Positions 49,995-63,191 of a stretch of 64,000 nt of DNA are shown here, one piece after another. The position numbers were made by a program, and so were the translations under genes. Each line of letters opens with the position of its first letter. Position 1 is the stretch's first letter. Source of the DNA: an uncultured Spirochaetota bacterium (GTDB lineage Bacteria; Spirochaetota; Spirochaetia; Treponematales; Rectinemataceae); contig CAIJMU010000155.1 in assembly GCA_903821875.1 (NCBI GenBank), positions 23,687 to 87,686 of the forward strand, written 5' to 3'. The notes beneath the pieces were generated by a model. That model searched no databases, had not been told where the DNA came from, and saw nothing but the letters and a program-made list of their open reading frames with translations.

Positions 49995-51245
49995 TCAGGG
50001 GGGCAGTATGATTGCATCGAGCTCAACCTTCCACCTGGCTGCCTCAGCATCCACCTGGACCTTGCCGATCGTGCCGCGGGGAAGGGGGTGCGGCGGTGCA
50101 TCGCCGACCAGCACGAGCCTCCGGTCCTCAGCTTTCCAATCGTACTCGGTCAGGGCGGCGTAGAGCGCCTCGTATATGGCTTCAGGAATGTCCCTGCCAC
50201 CGCCAACGCGGGCTGCAGCCAGTTCGTCTTCGAGGGATGCGAAATCCTTGGTGAATTCATGGCGCTTCACGAGGTATTCCTCGAAGTAGTCCTTGAAGAA
50301 AATGAGGCCGATCCGGTAGTCGGAGCAGGATTCGAGCACTTCCCTCAACTCACCGGGAAGGGCCTTCCTGACCGCGTCGACGTCATCCTGCATCGAGTCG
50401 GTAGTATCGATACAGAGCACCAGGTCGAGGGTCCTGCCCTTTGAGGAACCCAGAAGCTCTGCAAGCGCGGGAACGATGTCCCTGGCCCCCTCCGCATAGC
50501 GCAGACTGCCCTTCCCTGCCAGGGCGATGCCCTCGAAGGCGGCGACCGTTTCGGGGAAATAGGCTCCCAGGTCCCGCTTTTTCTCGAGGGAAGCTGGCTT
50601 GAGTGCAAGCGGAACATCAGCTGCCTTGGCGGCTGCGACAGCTGCGGGAGCATCCGGTGGCATGGATGCTGCGACCGGAACCGGCTTTACCCCTTTCTGG
50701 GTGACCCGCACGAGGAAGGGATTGTCCTGGTAACTCCCACTGTAGTCTGCATAGGGCTTTGAGAAAGCGCGCACATTGATGAAGCTGCCATCGGAAATGA
50801 AGGTTGTGCCGCTCCGCGACCAGGGGTAGCCCCACACGACAAGCCAGGGAATGAAGATATGGAAGGCAGAGCCGAGCTGCGCGTCGGGCCCGGGGCTGGA
50901 GTCAATGAGCCAGTGGTTGTTTGCATCGAGGGGCAGGAAGGCAGCGTTGAGCATCCGCTGCTCCCTGCCGTTTTCCTCATGGAAACCGGGATTGCGGTAG
51001 GCATAATTGTCAGCTTTACGGGAGGGATCGGCCGTGCTTTCCGCAAGAAGGATGGATGCGAGCCCCGGTTTCTGGCGCACGAAAAGGTGGTACCCAGGGT
51101 CTCCCCGCTGCTCGATGCGGAAATCGCCAGGCCCCAGGCTGAGAAGAGCGGAGCTGGCCGGGGTAGCTGTGGGTTGCGACCAGATCACGCCTGGCGCCAC
51201 AGACGCCAGGCAGAAAAAAAGAAGGCTGACCGGTGGAGCTCTCAT
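49995..51245 (-). CDS. secreted von Willebrand factor A protein
   Basis: A signal peptide (MRAPPVSLLFFCLASVAPG) is followed by a conserved N-terminal part with FRIEQRGDPGYHLFVRQKPG and an alanine-rich joint near 200. The C-terminal vWA domain starts about residue 275 (LDLVLCIDTTDSMQDDV) with a D-x-T-x-S metal site and GGGRDIPEAIYEAL. It is probably periplasmic and may bind a partner through a metal ion. It lies upstream of the LysM/M23 gene with a gap of 79 nt, suggesting cell envelope work. ATG 51245 is preferred because the signal peptide then starts properly. Confidence 0.8.
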   Translation of the reverse strand: MRAPPVSLLFFCLASVAPGVIWSQPTATPASSALLSLGPGDFRIEQRGDPGYHLFVRQKPGLASILLAESTADPSRKADNYAYRNPGFHEENGREQRMLNAAFLPLDANNHWLIDSSPGPDAQLGSAFHIFIPWLVVWGYPWSRSGTTFISDGSFINVRAFSKPYADYSGSYQDNPFLVRVTQKGVKPVPVAASMPPDAPAAVAAAKAADVPLALKPASLEKKRDLGAYFPETVAAFEGIALAGKGSLRYAEGARDIVPALAELLGSSKGRTLDLVLCIDTTDSMQDDVDAVRKALPGELREVLESCSDYRIGLIFFKDYFEEYLVKRHEFTKDFASLEDELAAARVGGGRDIPEAIYEALYAALTEYDWKAEDRRLVLVGDAPPHPLPRGTIGKVQVDAEAARWKVELDAIILPP

Positions 51246-51337
51246 GGTCCTCACCATGCAAGCATCGGCAGGGATGCGAGCCTCGTTTAGGCGAGATGAA
51301 CGAGAGCGGCCCTAATGATGCGGCCGCCCCTCGTGAT

Positions 51338-53434
51338 TCAGGATAGGGCTGGCTCAGGATTCTCCGCGGCTGCAGTGCTGGCAAGGCCGGCAGGAGGCCC
51401 TTCTTTCTTGCCGCGCAAGGTAAGGTCGGGAATCATGAGGCAGGCAAGGAAGAGCCCGACCATCAGGAAGATCCCGTAGAACCAGACCCTGACCGCTCCA
51501 TCGGAGAAGGAGGCCTTGAGCCCCTGAACGGTTTTGTCCGCAACTGTAACCTTGGCAACTTCGAGTGCGTCATAGATTACCTTGCTAGCTGCCACGCTCG
51601 CCGTTTCCTCGATGGAAGCCTTTTGGGCCGCGAACTGGGCGCGGATGGCCGGCATGCGCGCCTGACGCTGGGCTTCAGGGGCTGAGGCGAGCTTCTGGAG
51701 GGTTGCGCTCACGAAGGCGGGCAAGGAAGCGCCAAGTGCGGGATTTCCATCAGCATCCTTTTTTTCAGGATCAAGGAGCCCTGCGAGTGTGACAGAATCG
51801 CCAGATTCGACAGCCTTGAGCAAGGCGTCAAAGGCTGCGTCTATCCTCATGGATGGAGTCCCTGCCCTGAGGCGGTCACGATACTCGGCTGGCAGCTTCG
51901 GATCGGCGATGAAGGCGTCGAGGGCCAGCTTCGCTTCGGGGCCGCGAAGGGAGAAGAGGCGGTCTACGGAGGCCTCCATCGCGTCGAAGCCGGAAATGAT
52001 GCCCGCCCTGATCTCCTTTGGACCTGCACCGAGACCGGCCTTGCCTCCCCCTGACAGGGAAGACATCGTGCCGTCGATGCCGTGTTTCGGGAGGGCTTCG
52101 GTCAGGGTGGTATTGAACACCACGCCGAGGATGGCAGCCATCACGACTGCGCCCATCTGGCGGCTGAACTGGATGGCGCTCGTGGTCTGTCCGATCTTGG
52201 CCGGAGGCACGGAGTTCTGGCTGGCCAGGGCGTAGACCGACTGGGAGGGGCCGAAGCCCAGGCCCACCACGAACATGCAGACGACAACGAGCCAGTAGGG
52301 CGTCGCCGTTCCAAGGCCAGAGAGCATGACAAATGAAGCAATTGCGATGATTGCTCCTGCGACCATCATGGACTTGTAGCGCCCGGTCCTGGTGATGATG
52401 GCACCGGAAAGGGTCGAGCCAAGCACCGAGCCCATGGACAGGGGGATGATGCTGACTCCCGCCCCCGTCGCGGAGACGCCCTGGGCGAAGACCATGTAGA
52501 TGGGCAGGAAGATGATGACCGACATGAAGCCCCCACCGAAAAAGAAGGTGGCGACGCTCGACCAGGCAAAGACCTTGTTGCCGTAGAGCCGGAGGTCGAG
52601 GATGGGGTGCTTCGTCCGGAGGGAGTGGATGATCCAGGAAGCGAGGAAGACGGCCGACACTCCGAGGAGCCCGAGTATCTGCCAGCTGCCCCAGGGATAG
52701 GCGGTCTTGTCCAGCTGGAGGGCAAGGATGAGGGGCGCGAAGGCACCGACCATCAGGGCGGCGGAAAGGAAGTCGAGCTCGTGCCTTTCGCCATGCCCTG
52801 CCTGAGCCGGATGAAGGTGTGGCATCTTGGTGACGATGAACCAGAGGGCAACGAGGCCGATCGGGATATTGACATAGAAGACCCACCTCCAGCCCTCGAT
52901 GGGAGGAAGCCAGGCCCCGGCATTGTCGGTGAGGAAGCCGCCGACCAGGGGGCCCAGGATGCTCGACAGGCCAAAGACCGCCCCGAAGACACCGGAGATC
53001 TTGCCCCGCTCGCGCGGCGGATAGAGGTCGGAGACGATGATGAAGGCCAGGGCGAAGATGCCCGCGCCACCCAGTCCCTGCATGGCCCGGAAAAGAATTA
53101 ATTGGTTCATTCCGTCGCCGATGAGCGGGAGGCTTCCCCACTCCCCGGCCAGGCCGCAGAGCGCCGAGGCGGCCAGAAAGACCGAGACGCTCGCGATCTC
53201 AAGGAGACGCCTGGAAAAGATGTCGGCCAGCTTGCCGTAGATCGGCACGAGGAGGGTCGAGACCAGGAGGTAGGCGGTGGTCACCCAGGTGAAACGTTCC
53301 AGCCCATGCAGCTCCGCGACGATGCGTGGCATGGCTGTCGAGACGATGGTCTGATCGAGGGCGCCAAGGAACATGGCCAAGGCAATTCCGAGGATGGTGT
53401 AGAATCTGCTTCGTGATTCGTGGTCTTGCTTCAT
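51338..53434 (-). CDS. DHA2-family (EmrB/QacA-like) MFS transporter with a large insertion
   Basis: Fourteen-helix drug:proton antiporter type: ALDQTIVSTAMPRIVAEL (DHA2 motif), KLADIFSRR, then GGAGIFALAFIIVSD and GPLVGGFLTDNAGA. Between the last two helices is a hydrophilic stretch of about 170-200 residues (about 440-640), rich in Ala, Lys and Glu, beginning near SSLSGGGKAGLGAGP. It would lie outside the cytoplasmic membrane. The last helix is WFYGIFLMVGLFLACLMI. An in-frame TTG at 53455 exists. Substrate unknown. Confidence 0.88.
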   Translation of the reverse strand: MKQDHESRSRFYTILGIALAMFLGALDQTIVSTAMPRIVAELHGLERFTWVTTAYLLVSTLLVPIYGKLADIFSRRLLEIASVSVFLAASALCGLAGEWGSLPLIGDGMNQLILFRAMQGLGGAGIFALAFIIVSDLYPPRERGKISGVFGAVFGLSSILGPLVGGFLTDNAGAWLPPIEGWRWVFYVNIPIGLVALWFIVTKMPHLHPAQAGHGERHELDFLSAALMVGAFAPLILALQLDKTAYPWGSWQILGLLGVSAVFLASWIIHSLRTKHPILDLRLYGNKVFAWSSVATFFFGGGFMSVIIFLPIYMVFAQGVSATGAGVSIIPLSMGSVLGSTLSGAIITRTGRYKSMMVAGAIIAIASFVMLSGLGTATPYWLVVVCMFVVGLGFGPSQSVYALASQNSVPPAKIGQTTSAIQFSRQMGAVVMAAILGVVFNTTLTEALPKHGIDGTMSSLSGGGKAGLGAGPKEIRAGIISGFDAMEASVDRLFSLRGPEAKLALDAFIADPKLPAEYRDRLRAGTPSMRIDAAFDALLKAVESGDSVTLAGLLDPEKKDADGNPALGASLPAFVSATLQKLASAPEAQRQARMPAIRAQFAAQKASIEETASVAASKVIYDALEVAKVTVADKTVQGLKASFSDGAVRVWFYGIFLMVGLFLACLMIPDLTLRGKKEGPPAGLASTAAAENPEPALS

Positions 53435-53503
53435 GGAATGGGAAGATAACTTCAAGCGCTGCAGGAATCCAGTAAAACGGAGGGATTCCCGCCCGTGGAG
53501 GGC

Positions 53504-54607
53504 TTACAGGAAAATCGTCCCCTGGAGCCTGAGTCCCTGTCCGTGGCTGGTAATGGCGGGAGAGAGCCCCAGGTGCAACATGCCGATCGAAGGTTCTTCG
53601 ATCTCCATTCCCTCGGTGATGTTTGTTGCGACAACCTGGCCGACGAGCGCCGAGCCGAGCATGATGGATGCGGCTATCTTGTCGCCATTGGATTTCACGA
53701 AGCCTGAAACGATCATGTTGATGCCCGTTCCGAAAAGTATCCCGGCCAGACCGCCCACTGAAATGAGGCCCGAACGGTAGGCGCTCCAGTGGAGCTGGTC
53801 CCAGGCCAGCCCACCAAAGGCGAGGCAGGCGTCCATGGTACCGAGCGTGACCGTGTTGGCAATCTTCCCTTCCGTTATCCCGAGCAGCCCGTACTGCGTG
53901 ACCAAGGTGTAGTAGACCGACCAGGCGGCAAGCTGGGCCGAAAAGGCGGCCTTGCCGAAGGATGGCTTGGCATCCTGGAGAATGGCATAGGTAAGGCCAC
54001 GACTCCCCACAAGGAGGCCGGAGAGTCCGAGCATCTCGATCCTGTCCCGCGCCGAGATCAGGGTAGGGGAAGCAAATTGGTAAACGGGCGCTGGCGCCCA
54101 GGTTTCATACAGCCCCATCCAGGTAGCCACAGTCGCTACCTCGATGCTCTCGATCCAGATATCTTTGGCCAGCGAGAAGTCCCGATCCTTGGACATGAGC
54201 CAGGCTGCGCCAAGGCCCGCTCCGGCGCCAGCCAAGTAAGCGCTCCCATTGATGGCTAGATTGTCAATGCCGTAGCCTACGATGTTCGAAGGCAGTATCG
54301 TCGCGAGCGCCACACCGGTCGAAAGGCTACCGATGTAGAAGGGTACGACGCCCGATGTGTCGGGCTTTCGGCCGTAGCGCTCCATCATGTCGTGGGCTTT
54401 GGCAACAAAGGGTGAATCGGGAGCGAGGGCTTCGAGCTCCTTGCCTGCAGCCTCTGCCTTGGCAAAGTCACGCTCTATCAGTCCCTCGACAAGTCTAGCG
54501 TAGAGGGCTGCATCTCCAGGACTGCCCCCTGGATCGCGTTCCTGCGCAAAAGCCAAGGGCACGAGAAACGAGAGGCACAACCCAAGAACCAGCACCGACC
54601 TTTTCAT
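53504..54607 (-). CDS. secreted or outer-membrane protein of unknown function
   Basis: A signal peptide (MKRSVLVLGLCLSFLVPLAFA) is followed by a helical segment (LIERDFAKAEAAGKELEALA, tetratricopeptide-like) and then about ten Gly/Ala-rich hydrophobic stretches (AYLAGAGAGLGAAWLM, LSGLLVGSRGLTYAIL, GLISVGGLAGILFGTG). No family is recognised. It follows the ATP synthase genes with only 50 nt between and reads in the same direction, so it may share their mRNA. Confidence 0.65.
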   Translation of the reverse strand: MKRSVLVLGLCLSFLVPLAFAQERDPGGSPGDAALYARLVEGLIERDFAKAEAAGKELEALAPDSPFVAKAHDMMERYGRKPDTSGVVPFYIGSLSTGVALATILPSNIVGYGIDNLAINGSAYLAGAGAGLGAAWLMSKDRDFSLAKDIWIESIEVATVATWMGLYETWAPAPVYQFASPTLISARDRIEMLGLSGLLVGSRGLTYAILQDAKPSFGKAAFSAQLAAWSVYYTLVTQYGLLGITEGKIANTVTLGTMDACLAFGGLAWDQLHWSAYRSGLISVGGLAGILFGTGINMIVSGFVKSNGDKIAASIMLGSALVGQVVATNITEGMEIEEPSIGMLHLGLSPAITSHGQGLRLQGTIFL

Positions 54608-54657
54608 ATGCGCCCCCCATTACGATACCTCGATTGTACCGCCCGGAGCGACTCGAA

Positions 54658-55098
54658 TCAAGAATTCGGTGGAACTGAATCCCCGCCTGGGACGGGGCGC
54701 TGGAGATCCCTGGCCCTGAGCCGGGCCGAGGCACGCGCGGCAGCAGCCTTCGCCCTCGCGATGTCCCAGGCCTCTCCCTGGGAATCCAGGCGGGATTCCG
54801 CCCTCTCCAGGGCTCCCTTCGCGCGCTCGGCGTCGATCTCGTTCGGCCACTCCGCCGAGTCTACGAAGAACTCGACCTTTTCCTGGCTGATTTCCACAAA
54901 GCCCGCTGCGATCGAGGCGACTCCTCGGCCGCTGACGCTTCCCATGCGTGCGACGCAGGGACGAACCGGCAACACCATGGCCTCATGGCCAGGGAGAACC
55001 TGCATCTCGCCGTCCCAGGTCTCGAAGACCACCGAGTCGGCGCTCTCCGTGACAAGCCGGCGTTCCGGCGTCAATATCTCGAGCCTGAACGTGGCCAT
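54658..55098 (-). CDS. atpC: ATP synthase epsilon subunit
   Basis: The 146-residue protein has the N-terminal beta-sandwich (FRLEILTPERRLVTESADSVVF, then EMQVLPGHEAMVLPV) and a C-terminal helical pair rich in Ala and Arg. Epsilon couples gamma rotation to the c-ring and can inhibit hydrolysis. Last gene of the atp operon, 11 nt after atpD. Confidence 0.93.
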   Translation of the reverse strand: MATFRLEILTPERRLVTESADSVVFETWDGEMQVLPGHEAMVLPVRPCVARMGSVSGRGVASIAAGFVEISQEKVEFFVDSAEWPNEIDAERAKGALERAESRLDSQGEAWDIARAKAAAARASARLRARDLQRPVPGGDSVPPNS

Positions 55099-55109
55099 CC
55101 TACATCCAC

Positions 55110-57402
<2,293 letters not shown>

Positions 57403-57403
57403 G

Positions 57404-58915
57404 CTAGGCGGGCCTCCGCGCGGCGAGGAATTCCTGGATGGCCTCCTTGAGGGCCTCCTCGGAATCGGGCGACAGCTCGCCCGAGCGGTTGAGCGTGTCG
57501 AAGAGGGCTACCCGGTTGGCCTCGATGAAATGGAGGAGATCCGAGAGGACAGGGCGCATCTCCTCGACTTTGAGGGAAGCAAAATGCCCGTTCACGGTCG
57601 CATAGAGTGCGATGATCTCCTCGCCGAGCGAGAAGGGAGCATACTGGGCCTGCTTGAGCACTTCGGAGAGGCGCTTGCCATGGGCGAGGCGTTCCTGGGT
57701 GGCCTTGTCGAGATCCGAGCCGAATTGGGCGAAGACCGCCAGTTCGCGGTACTGGGCGAGGTCGATGCGAAGGCGGCCGGCAATCTTGCGCACAGCCTTG
57801 GCCTGGGCAGCACCGCCGACGCGGGACACGGACAGGCCGACATCGACAGCCGGCCTGAAACCCGAGTAAAAGAGTTCGGACTCGAGGAAGATCTGCCCGT
57901 CCGTGATGCTGATTACGTTCGTCGGGATGTAAGCCGAGATGTCGCCGCCCTGGGTTTCGACGATGGGGAGGGCAGTAATGGAACCTCCGCCCTTTTCGGG
58001 CGACAGCCGTGCCGCGCGCTCGAGGAGACGCGAGTGCAGGTAGAAAACGTCTCCGGGATAGGCTTCACGTCCCGGGGGCCTACGGAGAAGGAGGGAGAGG
58101 GCGCGATAGGCGACCGCGTGTTTGGAGAGGTCGTCGTAGACGATCAGGACGTCCTTTCCCTCGTCCATGAAGTACTCGGCTATGGCGCTGGCTGAATAGG
58201 GGGCGAGATACTGGAGGGCGGCAGATGACTTGGCGGTTGCTGCGACAACAACCGTGTAGTCGAGGGCCCCCTTCCTGCGCAGGACCTCGACGACCTGGGC
58301 CGTGGAACTGGCTTTCTGCCCGATCGCAGCGTAGATGCAGATCATTCCCTGACCGCGCTGGTTGATGATAGCGTCGATGCCGAGAGCAGTCTTTCCCGTC
58401 TGCCGGTCGCCGATGATGAGCTCGCGCTGGCCCCTGCCAATGGGAATAAGCGCATCGATTGCCAGGAGTCCGGTCTGGAGGGGCACGGTGACGCCCTTCC
58501 GGTCGAGAACACCTGCTGCTGCACGCTCCACGGGCATCATCCGGGACGACACAATTGAACCGAGTCCGTCAAGTGGCGCACCCAGGGGATCCACCACGCG
58601 GCCGAGAAGGCCGGGGCCGGAGGGAACTTCGGCGACGCGGCCCGTGCGCTTGACCGTCTCGCCTTCCCTGACCAGGGTTTCGCCTGCAAAGATTATGGCA
58701 CCGACATCATCCTCGTCGAGGTTCATGGCCATCCCGGTAGCTCCGGAATCGAAGTCCAGGAGTTCGCCGTACACGCAATCATTCAGCCCGTAGATCCTCG
58801 CGATGCCATCACCGGCCCGGACTACGGTACCGACCTCGTCACGCTTGGGGCGGTCCTCGAAATCCGTCAGCCGCTCGAGGAGGATCGAGGTTATTTCATC
58901 GGCTCGTGCTGCCAT
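57404..58915 (-). CDS. atpA: ATP synthase alpha subunit
   Basis: The 503-residue non-catalytic nucleotide-binding subunit has the P-loop GDRQTGKTA, then GRGQRELI before it, and [33 protein letters not shown]. It forms the alternating hexamer with beta. Start and length are normal. The gap to atpH is 3 nt. Confidence 0.97.
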   Translation of the reverse strand: MAARADEITSILLERLTDFEDRPKRDEVGTVVRAGDGIARIYGLNDCVYGELLDFDSGATGMAMNLDEDDVGAIIFAGETLVREGETVKRTGRVAEVPSGPGLLGRVVDPLGAPLDGLGSIVSSRMMPVERAAAGVLDRKGVTVPLQTGLLAIDALIPIGRGQRELIIGDRQTGKTALGIDAIINQRGQGMICIYAAIGQKASSTAQVVEVLRRKGALDYTVVVAATAKSSAALQYLAPYSASAIAEYFMDEGKDVLIVYDDLSKHAVAYRALSLLLRRPPGREAYPGDVFYLHSRLLERAARLSPEKGGGSITALPIVETQGGDISAYIPTNVISITDGQIFLESELFYSGFRPAVDVGLSVSRVGGAAQAKAVRKIAGRLRIDLAQYRELAVFAQFGSDLDKATQERLAHGKRLSEVLKQAQYAPFSLGEEIIALYATVNGHFASLKVEEMRPVLSDLLHFIEANRVALFDTLNRSGELSPDSEEALKEAIQEFLAARRPA

Positions 58916-58918
58916 ATT

Positions 58919-59524
58919 TCATCCTTTGCCGCGGCCCGCATCCAGTGGCCGTGAGAGATGGCGCCGTAGCCGCTCGACGCGGCCGGCGATGGAATGATCG
59001 AAACGGACGGAGCCGGACCTGAGCCGGTATCCTCCGATAAGTGCGGGATTGATGATGACGGTCGTTTCGACCCTGAACCCTGCCAGACCGCTGCCCCAGG
59101 CATCGGCAAGCTCACGTACCCGCCCAGGGGTCGGCGGATTGACCGCCTCCACCTCGAGCCGTACCACGCGCTCGTCGGCATCGACCAGATCGCGCAAGGC
59201 CTGCGCCAGATGCGGGATCATGTCGATCTTGCCACCCTTGATGGCCATTTCAGCGAAATTGCCAAAGATCCTCCGCAGCCCCGGCGAGGCTGACCTGGGC
59301 AGGACAGAGGCCAAGAGGGCAATACGTCGCTTTTTCGAGATTGCTGGATCCTCGAGTATCGCCTTGAGCGGACCCTCGCCCTCGAGGACCTCCCCAAGTG
59401 CCACAAGCGTGTCGGCAAGGACAATCCTTTCGCCGAGAACGGCTTCTGCCCCAGGAAGAGAAGCTGCCAGAGGCCCGCAGGCGGCATGGAGTCCCTTGGC
59501 CCAGGCGCGCCTGTTATCGCCCAT
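58919..59524 (-). CDS. atpH: ATP synthase delta subunit
   Basis: The 201-residue stator protein has the family pattern LADTLVALGEVLEGE, then the C-terminal VEAVNPPTPGRV and PALIGGYRLRSGSVRFDHSIAGRVERLR, all typical of delta. Overlaps atpF by 11 nt. Confidence 0.92.
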   Translation of the reverse strand: MGDNRRAWAKGLHAACGPLAASLPGAEAVLGERIVLADTLVALGEVLEGEGPLKAILEDPAISKKRRIALLASVLPRSASPGLRRIFGNFAEMAIKGGKIDMIPHLAQALRDLVDADERVVRLEVEAVNPPTPGRVRELADAWGSGLAGFRVETTVIINPALIGGYRLRSGSVRFDHSIAGRVERLRRHLSRPLDAGRGKG

Positions 59525-60002
59525 CCCGCCCCCTGAGCTCGCGGATCAGAGCATCGGCAGCCACCGCGTCGGCGGCTGTCGACTCCCGGCCGGCGAGCAT
59601 CGCGGCAGCCTTGGCTGCGATGCGGGCGATGTCGGCTGTGAGGCTTTCGAGGGCTGCTTCGCGCGCCTTGGCCGAGTCATCATGGGCCCTCGTCCTGAGC
59701 GACTCGGCTTCATGGCGGGCAGAGCCAACAACGGCCTTGGCTTCGGTAGTGGCCTGTTGGACGGCCTCCTGCCTGATCGTGTTCACCTCGGTCTTGGCTG
59801 CGGAAAGGAGGACCTCGTAGTGGTTCCGGAGGGCCTCCGCCTTGCCCTTGGCTTGGGCCGCCTCGGAAAGGTCGGTCTTCACCATCTCGCTGCGTTTTTC
59901 AAGCATCGCCCGAACAGGCTTCCACAGCCATTTACGGATGATCCAATAGAGGACGTAGAAGTTCACGATCGTAATGAAAAAACTCACTGAAAATGAGAGC
60001 AT
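59514..60002 (-). CDS. atpF: ATP synthase b subunit
   Basis: One N-terminal membrane helix (FFITIVNFYVLYWIIRKWL) followed by a long charged coiled coil rich in Ala, Glu and Lys, the peripheral stalk. At 162 residues it is of normal size. A noncoding gap of about 130 nt separates it from atpE; that gap holds no gene. Confidence 0.93.
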   Translation of the reverse strand: MLSFSVSFFITIVNFYVLYWIIRKWLWKPVRAMLEKRSEMVKTDLSEAAQAKGKAEALRNHYEVLLSAAKTEVNTIRQEAVQQATTEAKAVVGSARHEAESLRTRAHDDSAKAREAALESLTADIARIAAKAAAMLAGRESTAADAVAADALIRELRGRDGR

Positions 60003-60131
60003 GACTCACCTGCCTCCCTTGATCGGCGATCGGCCCGCCCCGATGACCTCGGCCTGATCCCTGCAAGCGCCTGGATCATGGCTAATGCCACCGCAGCCGG
60101 TCCGTCCTTCCTGCCAGCCTGAAAGGCTTTC

Positions 60132-61107
<976 letters not shown>

Positions 61108-61111
<4 letters not shown>

Positions 61112-61599
61112 CGCATGCCTCCTAGACCCTCGACCCCGGATTCGCCTGCAAGCGGTGCCGTGGAGAGGGTTGTGCCAAGCTGGCTGATGCCCTTCGCAAG
61201 GCTCATCGCCACGACAACCAGGGGCCCCGACAGGGCGACGGCTGCAGGCCAGACGATAAAGCCCCCAAGCCCGGCTCCGTACAGAAGGGCAGCCAGAACT
61301 CCGAACAGGGCAATCCAGATGAGAAAGGGAAACAAACCGCGGGACTTATGGGACAGGGCTCTGGTCCATGCAGCAATAGCCTGATACCGGGCGAGGTTGA
61401 GACAGGCCGCGACCAGGGCGGCAGCTGCGCCTGCAGGACTGCCCTTTGCAAGTGCAAGCACCGCGATTCCAATTCCCAGGACGAGGAAGGGGAGGAAATT
61501 CAAGGGACGCAGCCCATCCACGGGCCTATGCGACAAAATAAAGGGCAGGAGCGGTTCCATCCCTATTTCGCCATGACTGCGAGTTGGCTGTCCCTTCAT
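61108..61599 (-). CDS. AtpI-like small membrane protein
   Basis: The 163-residue protein has three to four hydrophobic stretches: NFLPFLVLGIGIAVLALAKG, LFPFLIWIALFGVLAALLYG and GFIVWPAAVALSGPLVVVAM. Its position just before atpB and its helix pattern match the atpI/subunit I slot, whose products help assemble the c ring. Sequence identity to AtpI is not evident by eye. It overlaps both neighbours by 4 nt. Confidence 0.65.
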
Positions 61600-62105
61600 T
61601 TGAAAAAGAAATCATCCTTGAGATACTTGCCCATGACTTCCTTCGAAAGATTCTCGCCAGCGCTGATCCTGATAAAGGTCTCTTCCAGATAGCCTTTGGT
61701 GAAATAGTAGATTCCCAACATGAAAAAGTCAGAGTGGTGGTCAACAGCTTCCATGAGAGCATAGACACGGTGTGTCCCCTCGAGGTTTTCCTCCTCAAGC
61801 AGGCATACCGTTACGAGTTTCCTTAAATTGACAAAGGCGCGCGTAAGGAGGGAAATCGGGACATCCTTCTTGCAGAAATCCTTGCCGGCGCCGACAAAAA
61901 AGGCTCCGATCTCAGGTTTTCCAGCCTCGGCTCGGAACCATCCCCCTAGAATCGCGAGAAGCTGCGAAGAGAATTCCATCAAGTCTGCGTCACTGATGAT
62001 GGCCAGACCTGTAAGATTGGGGGCCTTGCGCGTCTGTACTAGCCAACGCCTGCCAATCTCTTGGGAACGATTGCTGAGAATGGAATCGATACCTCGAAGG
62101 AGCAT
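61596..62105 (-). CDS. RsbRD_N-like sensor domain protein
   Basis: The 169-residue soluble, all-helical protein resembles the N-terminal sensor domain of stressosome RsbR proteins (RsbRD_N): ILSNRSQEIGRRWLVQTR near the start, then LLAILGGWFRAEAGKPEIGAFFVG and LRKLVTVCLLEEENLEGTHRVYALMEAVDHHSDFFM. It has no kinase or STAS part. It opens the ATP synthase operon and overlaps the AtpI-like gene in ATGA fashion. Coupling to the atp genes suggests a role in controlling them, which is inference. Confidence 0.6.
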   Translation of the reverse strand: MLLRGIDSILSNRSQEIGRRWLVQTRKAPNLTGLAIISDADLMEFSSQLLAILGGWFRAEAGKPEIGAFFVGAGKDFCKKDVPISLLTRAFVNLRKLVTVCLLEEENLEGTHRVYALMEAVDHHSDFFMLGIYYFTKGYLEETFIRISAGENLSKEVMGKYLKDDFFFK

Positions 62106-62347
62106 CCTTCCCCCTATCAGTCACGGCGGCCAAAGCCATCCGGACCTAGCTATTTTTCCAGAAGGCTATGTTATAGCCGCCTATTTCCTTATGTTAAACC
62201 ACGCAACAGATAATAACCAGCCTGCGCTACTAGCCATCTTTCCAGGTTCTCAAATATTATAATCTGTTTTTGCCCCTTTTTTTGGGTTTTCAACGGTTTT
62301 TTTTCTCAGTGCTTCGGAAACCTATAAAAACGCGTATTTGGAAGCTG
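62106..62347. other. AT-rich divergent region before atp operon and motA
   Basis: No gene is seen. On the minus strand TTTAAC (62198-62193) and TATAAC (62175-62170) at 17 nt form a candidate promoter for the ATP synthase operon. Around 62256-62263 TATAAT occurs on both strands but without a proper -35 box. Confidence 0.4.
62170..62198 (-). promoter_or_regulatory. candidate promoter for the ATP synthase operon
   Basis: TTTAAC and TATAAC are 17 nt apart on the minus strand, about 65 nt before the first gene of the operon. The -10 box has 5/6 matches, the -35 box only 3/6. Confidence 0.35.
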
Positions 62348-62375
62348 TAAGCTCCGATAGAAAACACGCCGATGT
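62348..62375 (+). promoter_or_regulatory. candidate sigma-28 (FliA) promoter for motA-motB
   Basis: TAAG (62348-62351), 16 nt, then GCCGATGT (62368-62375) closely matches the flagellar TAAA-N15-GCCGATAA pattern. It lies about 20 nt before the motA start. Confidence 0.45.
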
Positions 62376-62396
62376 TAAGCTGACGCGAGGTGTGCA

Positions 62397-63185
62397 ATGA
62401 ATCTAGCGACTGTAATTGGCCTTGTAGGCGGCATCGGGGCAATAATGATCGCCTATATCTTCGAAGGTGGAAATCCGGCAGGACTCCTCATGCCCTCGCC
62501 GTTCATCATCATCATCGGAGGAACCTTAGGCGCCCTCTTAACCTCCTTTGACATGGGAGATGTCCTGGGAATGGGCAATCTGATCAACAAGGCCATCAAG
62601 CTGCCACCGGTCAAAGGCAAGGAACTGGCCCTCAAATTTGTAGCATTTGCAGAAAAGTCAAGGCGAGATGGACTTCTGTCGCTGGAAGAGGATATGCAGA
62701 GCCTGGGTGAAGACGACGACCCCCTGCTCAAGAAGGGACTGCGCTACGTCATCGACGGTACCGATTCCGAGGCGCTCTCCAGCCTGCTCGAGAACGATGT
62801 TTCCGTCTGGGAAAAGCACCAGAAGCACGGTGTAGAGATTTTTGAGGCTGCGGGCGGTTTCTGCCCTACGATGGGCATTGTCGGTACGGTGCTTGGACTT
62901 ATCATCGTCCTTGCGAACCTCTCCGAACCGGAAAAGCTCGGAGAGAAAATTTCGGTCGCTTTTATCGCCACCCTTCTCGGCATCGGCATCGCGAACCTCA
63001 TTTTCCTTCCCCTGGCCAACAAGCTCAAAGTCGTACTGAACAAGGAAAAGCTCGCCAAGGAAATGATCATAGTAGGGGTCTTGGCAATACAGCAGGGCGA
63101 GAGTCCCAAACTTGTCGGTGACAAGCTTGCTGCCTTCCTCGAAGAGAAGGACCGCCACGAGCTCGAATCGTTCAACGAAGCGTAG
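62397..63185 (+). CDS. motA: flagellar motor stator protein MotA
   Basis: The 262-residue protein has four membrane helices, with the functional proline in CPTMGIVGTVLGLI and a second in ATLLGIGIANLIFLPLANKLK. Charged residues of the cytoplasmic loop lie around EKSRRDGLLSLEED. It forms the proton channel with MotB. GAGGTG is 5 to 6 nt before the ATG. Six nt separate it from motB. Confidence 0.95.
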   Translation: MNLATVIGLVGGIGAIMIAYIFEGGNPAGLLMPSPFIIIIGGTLGALLTSFDMGDVLGMGNLINKAIKLPPVKGKELALKFVAFAEKSRRDGLLSLEEDMQSLGEDDDPLLKKGLRYVIDGTDSEALSSLLENDVSVWEKHQKHGVEIFEAAGGFCPTMGIVGTVLGLIIVLANLSEPEKLGEKISVAFIATLLGIGIANLIFLPLANKLKVVLNKEKLAKEMIIVGVLAIQQGESPKLVGDKLAAFLEEKDRHELESFNEA

Positions 63186-63191
63186 GAAGCG

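Noticed and set aside
62256..62263. Perfect TATAAT on both strands between the atp operon and motA
   Set aside because: No usable -35 element lies at 16-18 nt on either strand; better candidates are at 62170-62198 and 62348-62375.
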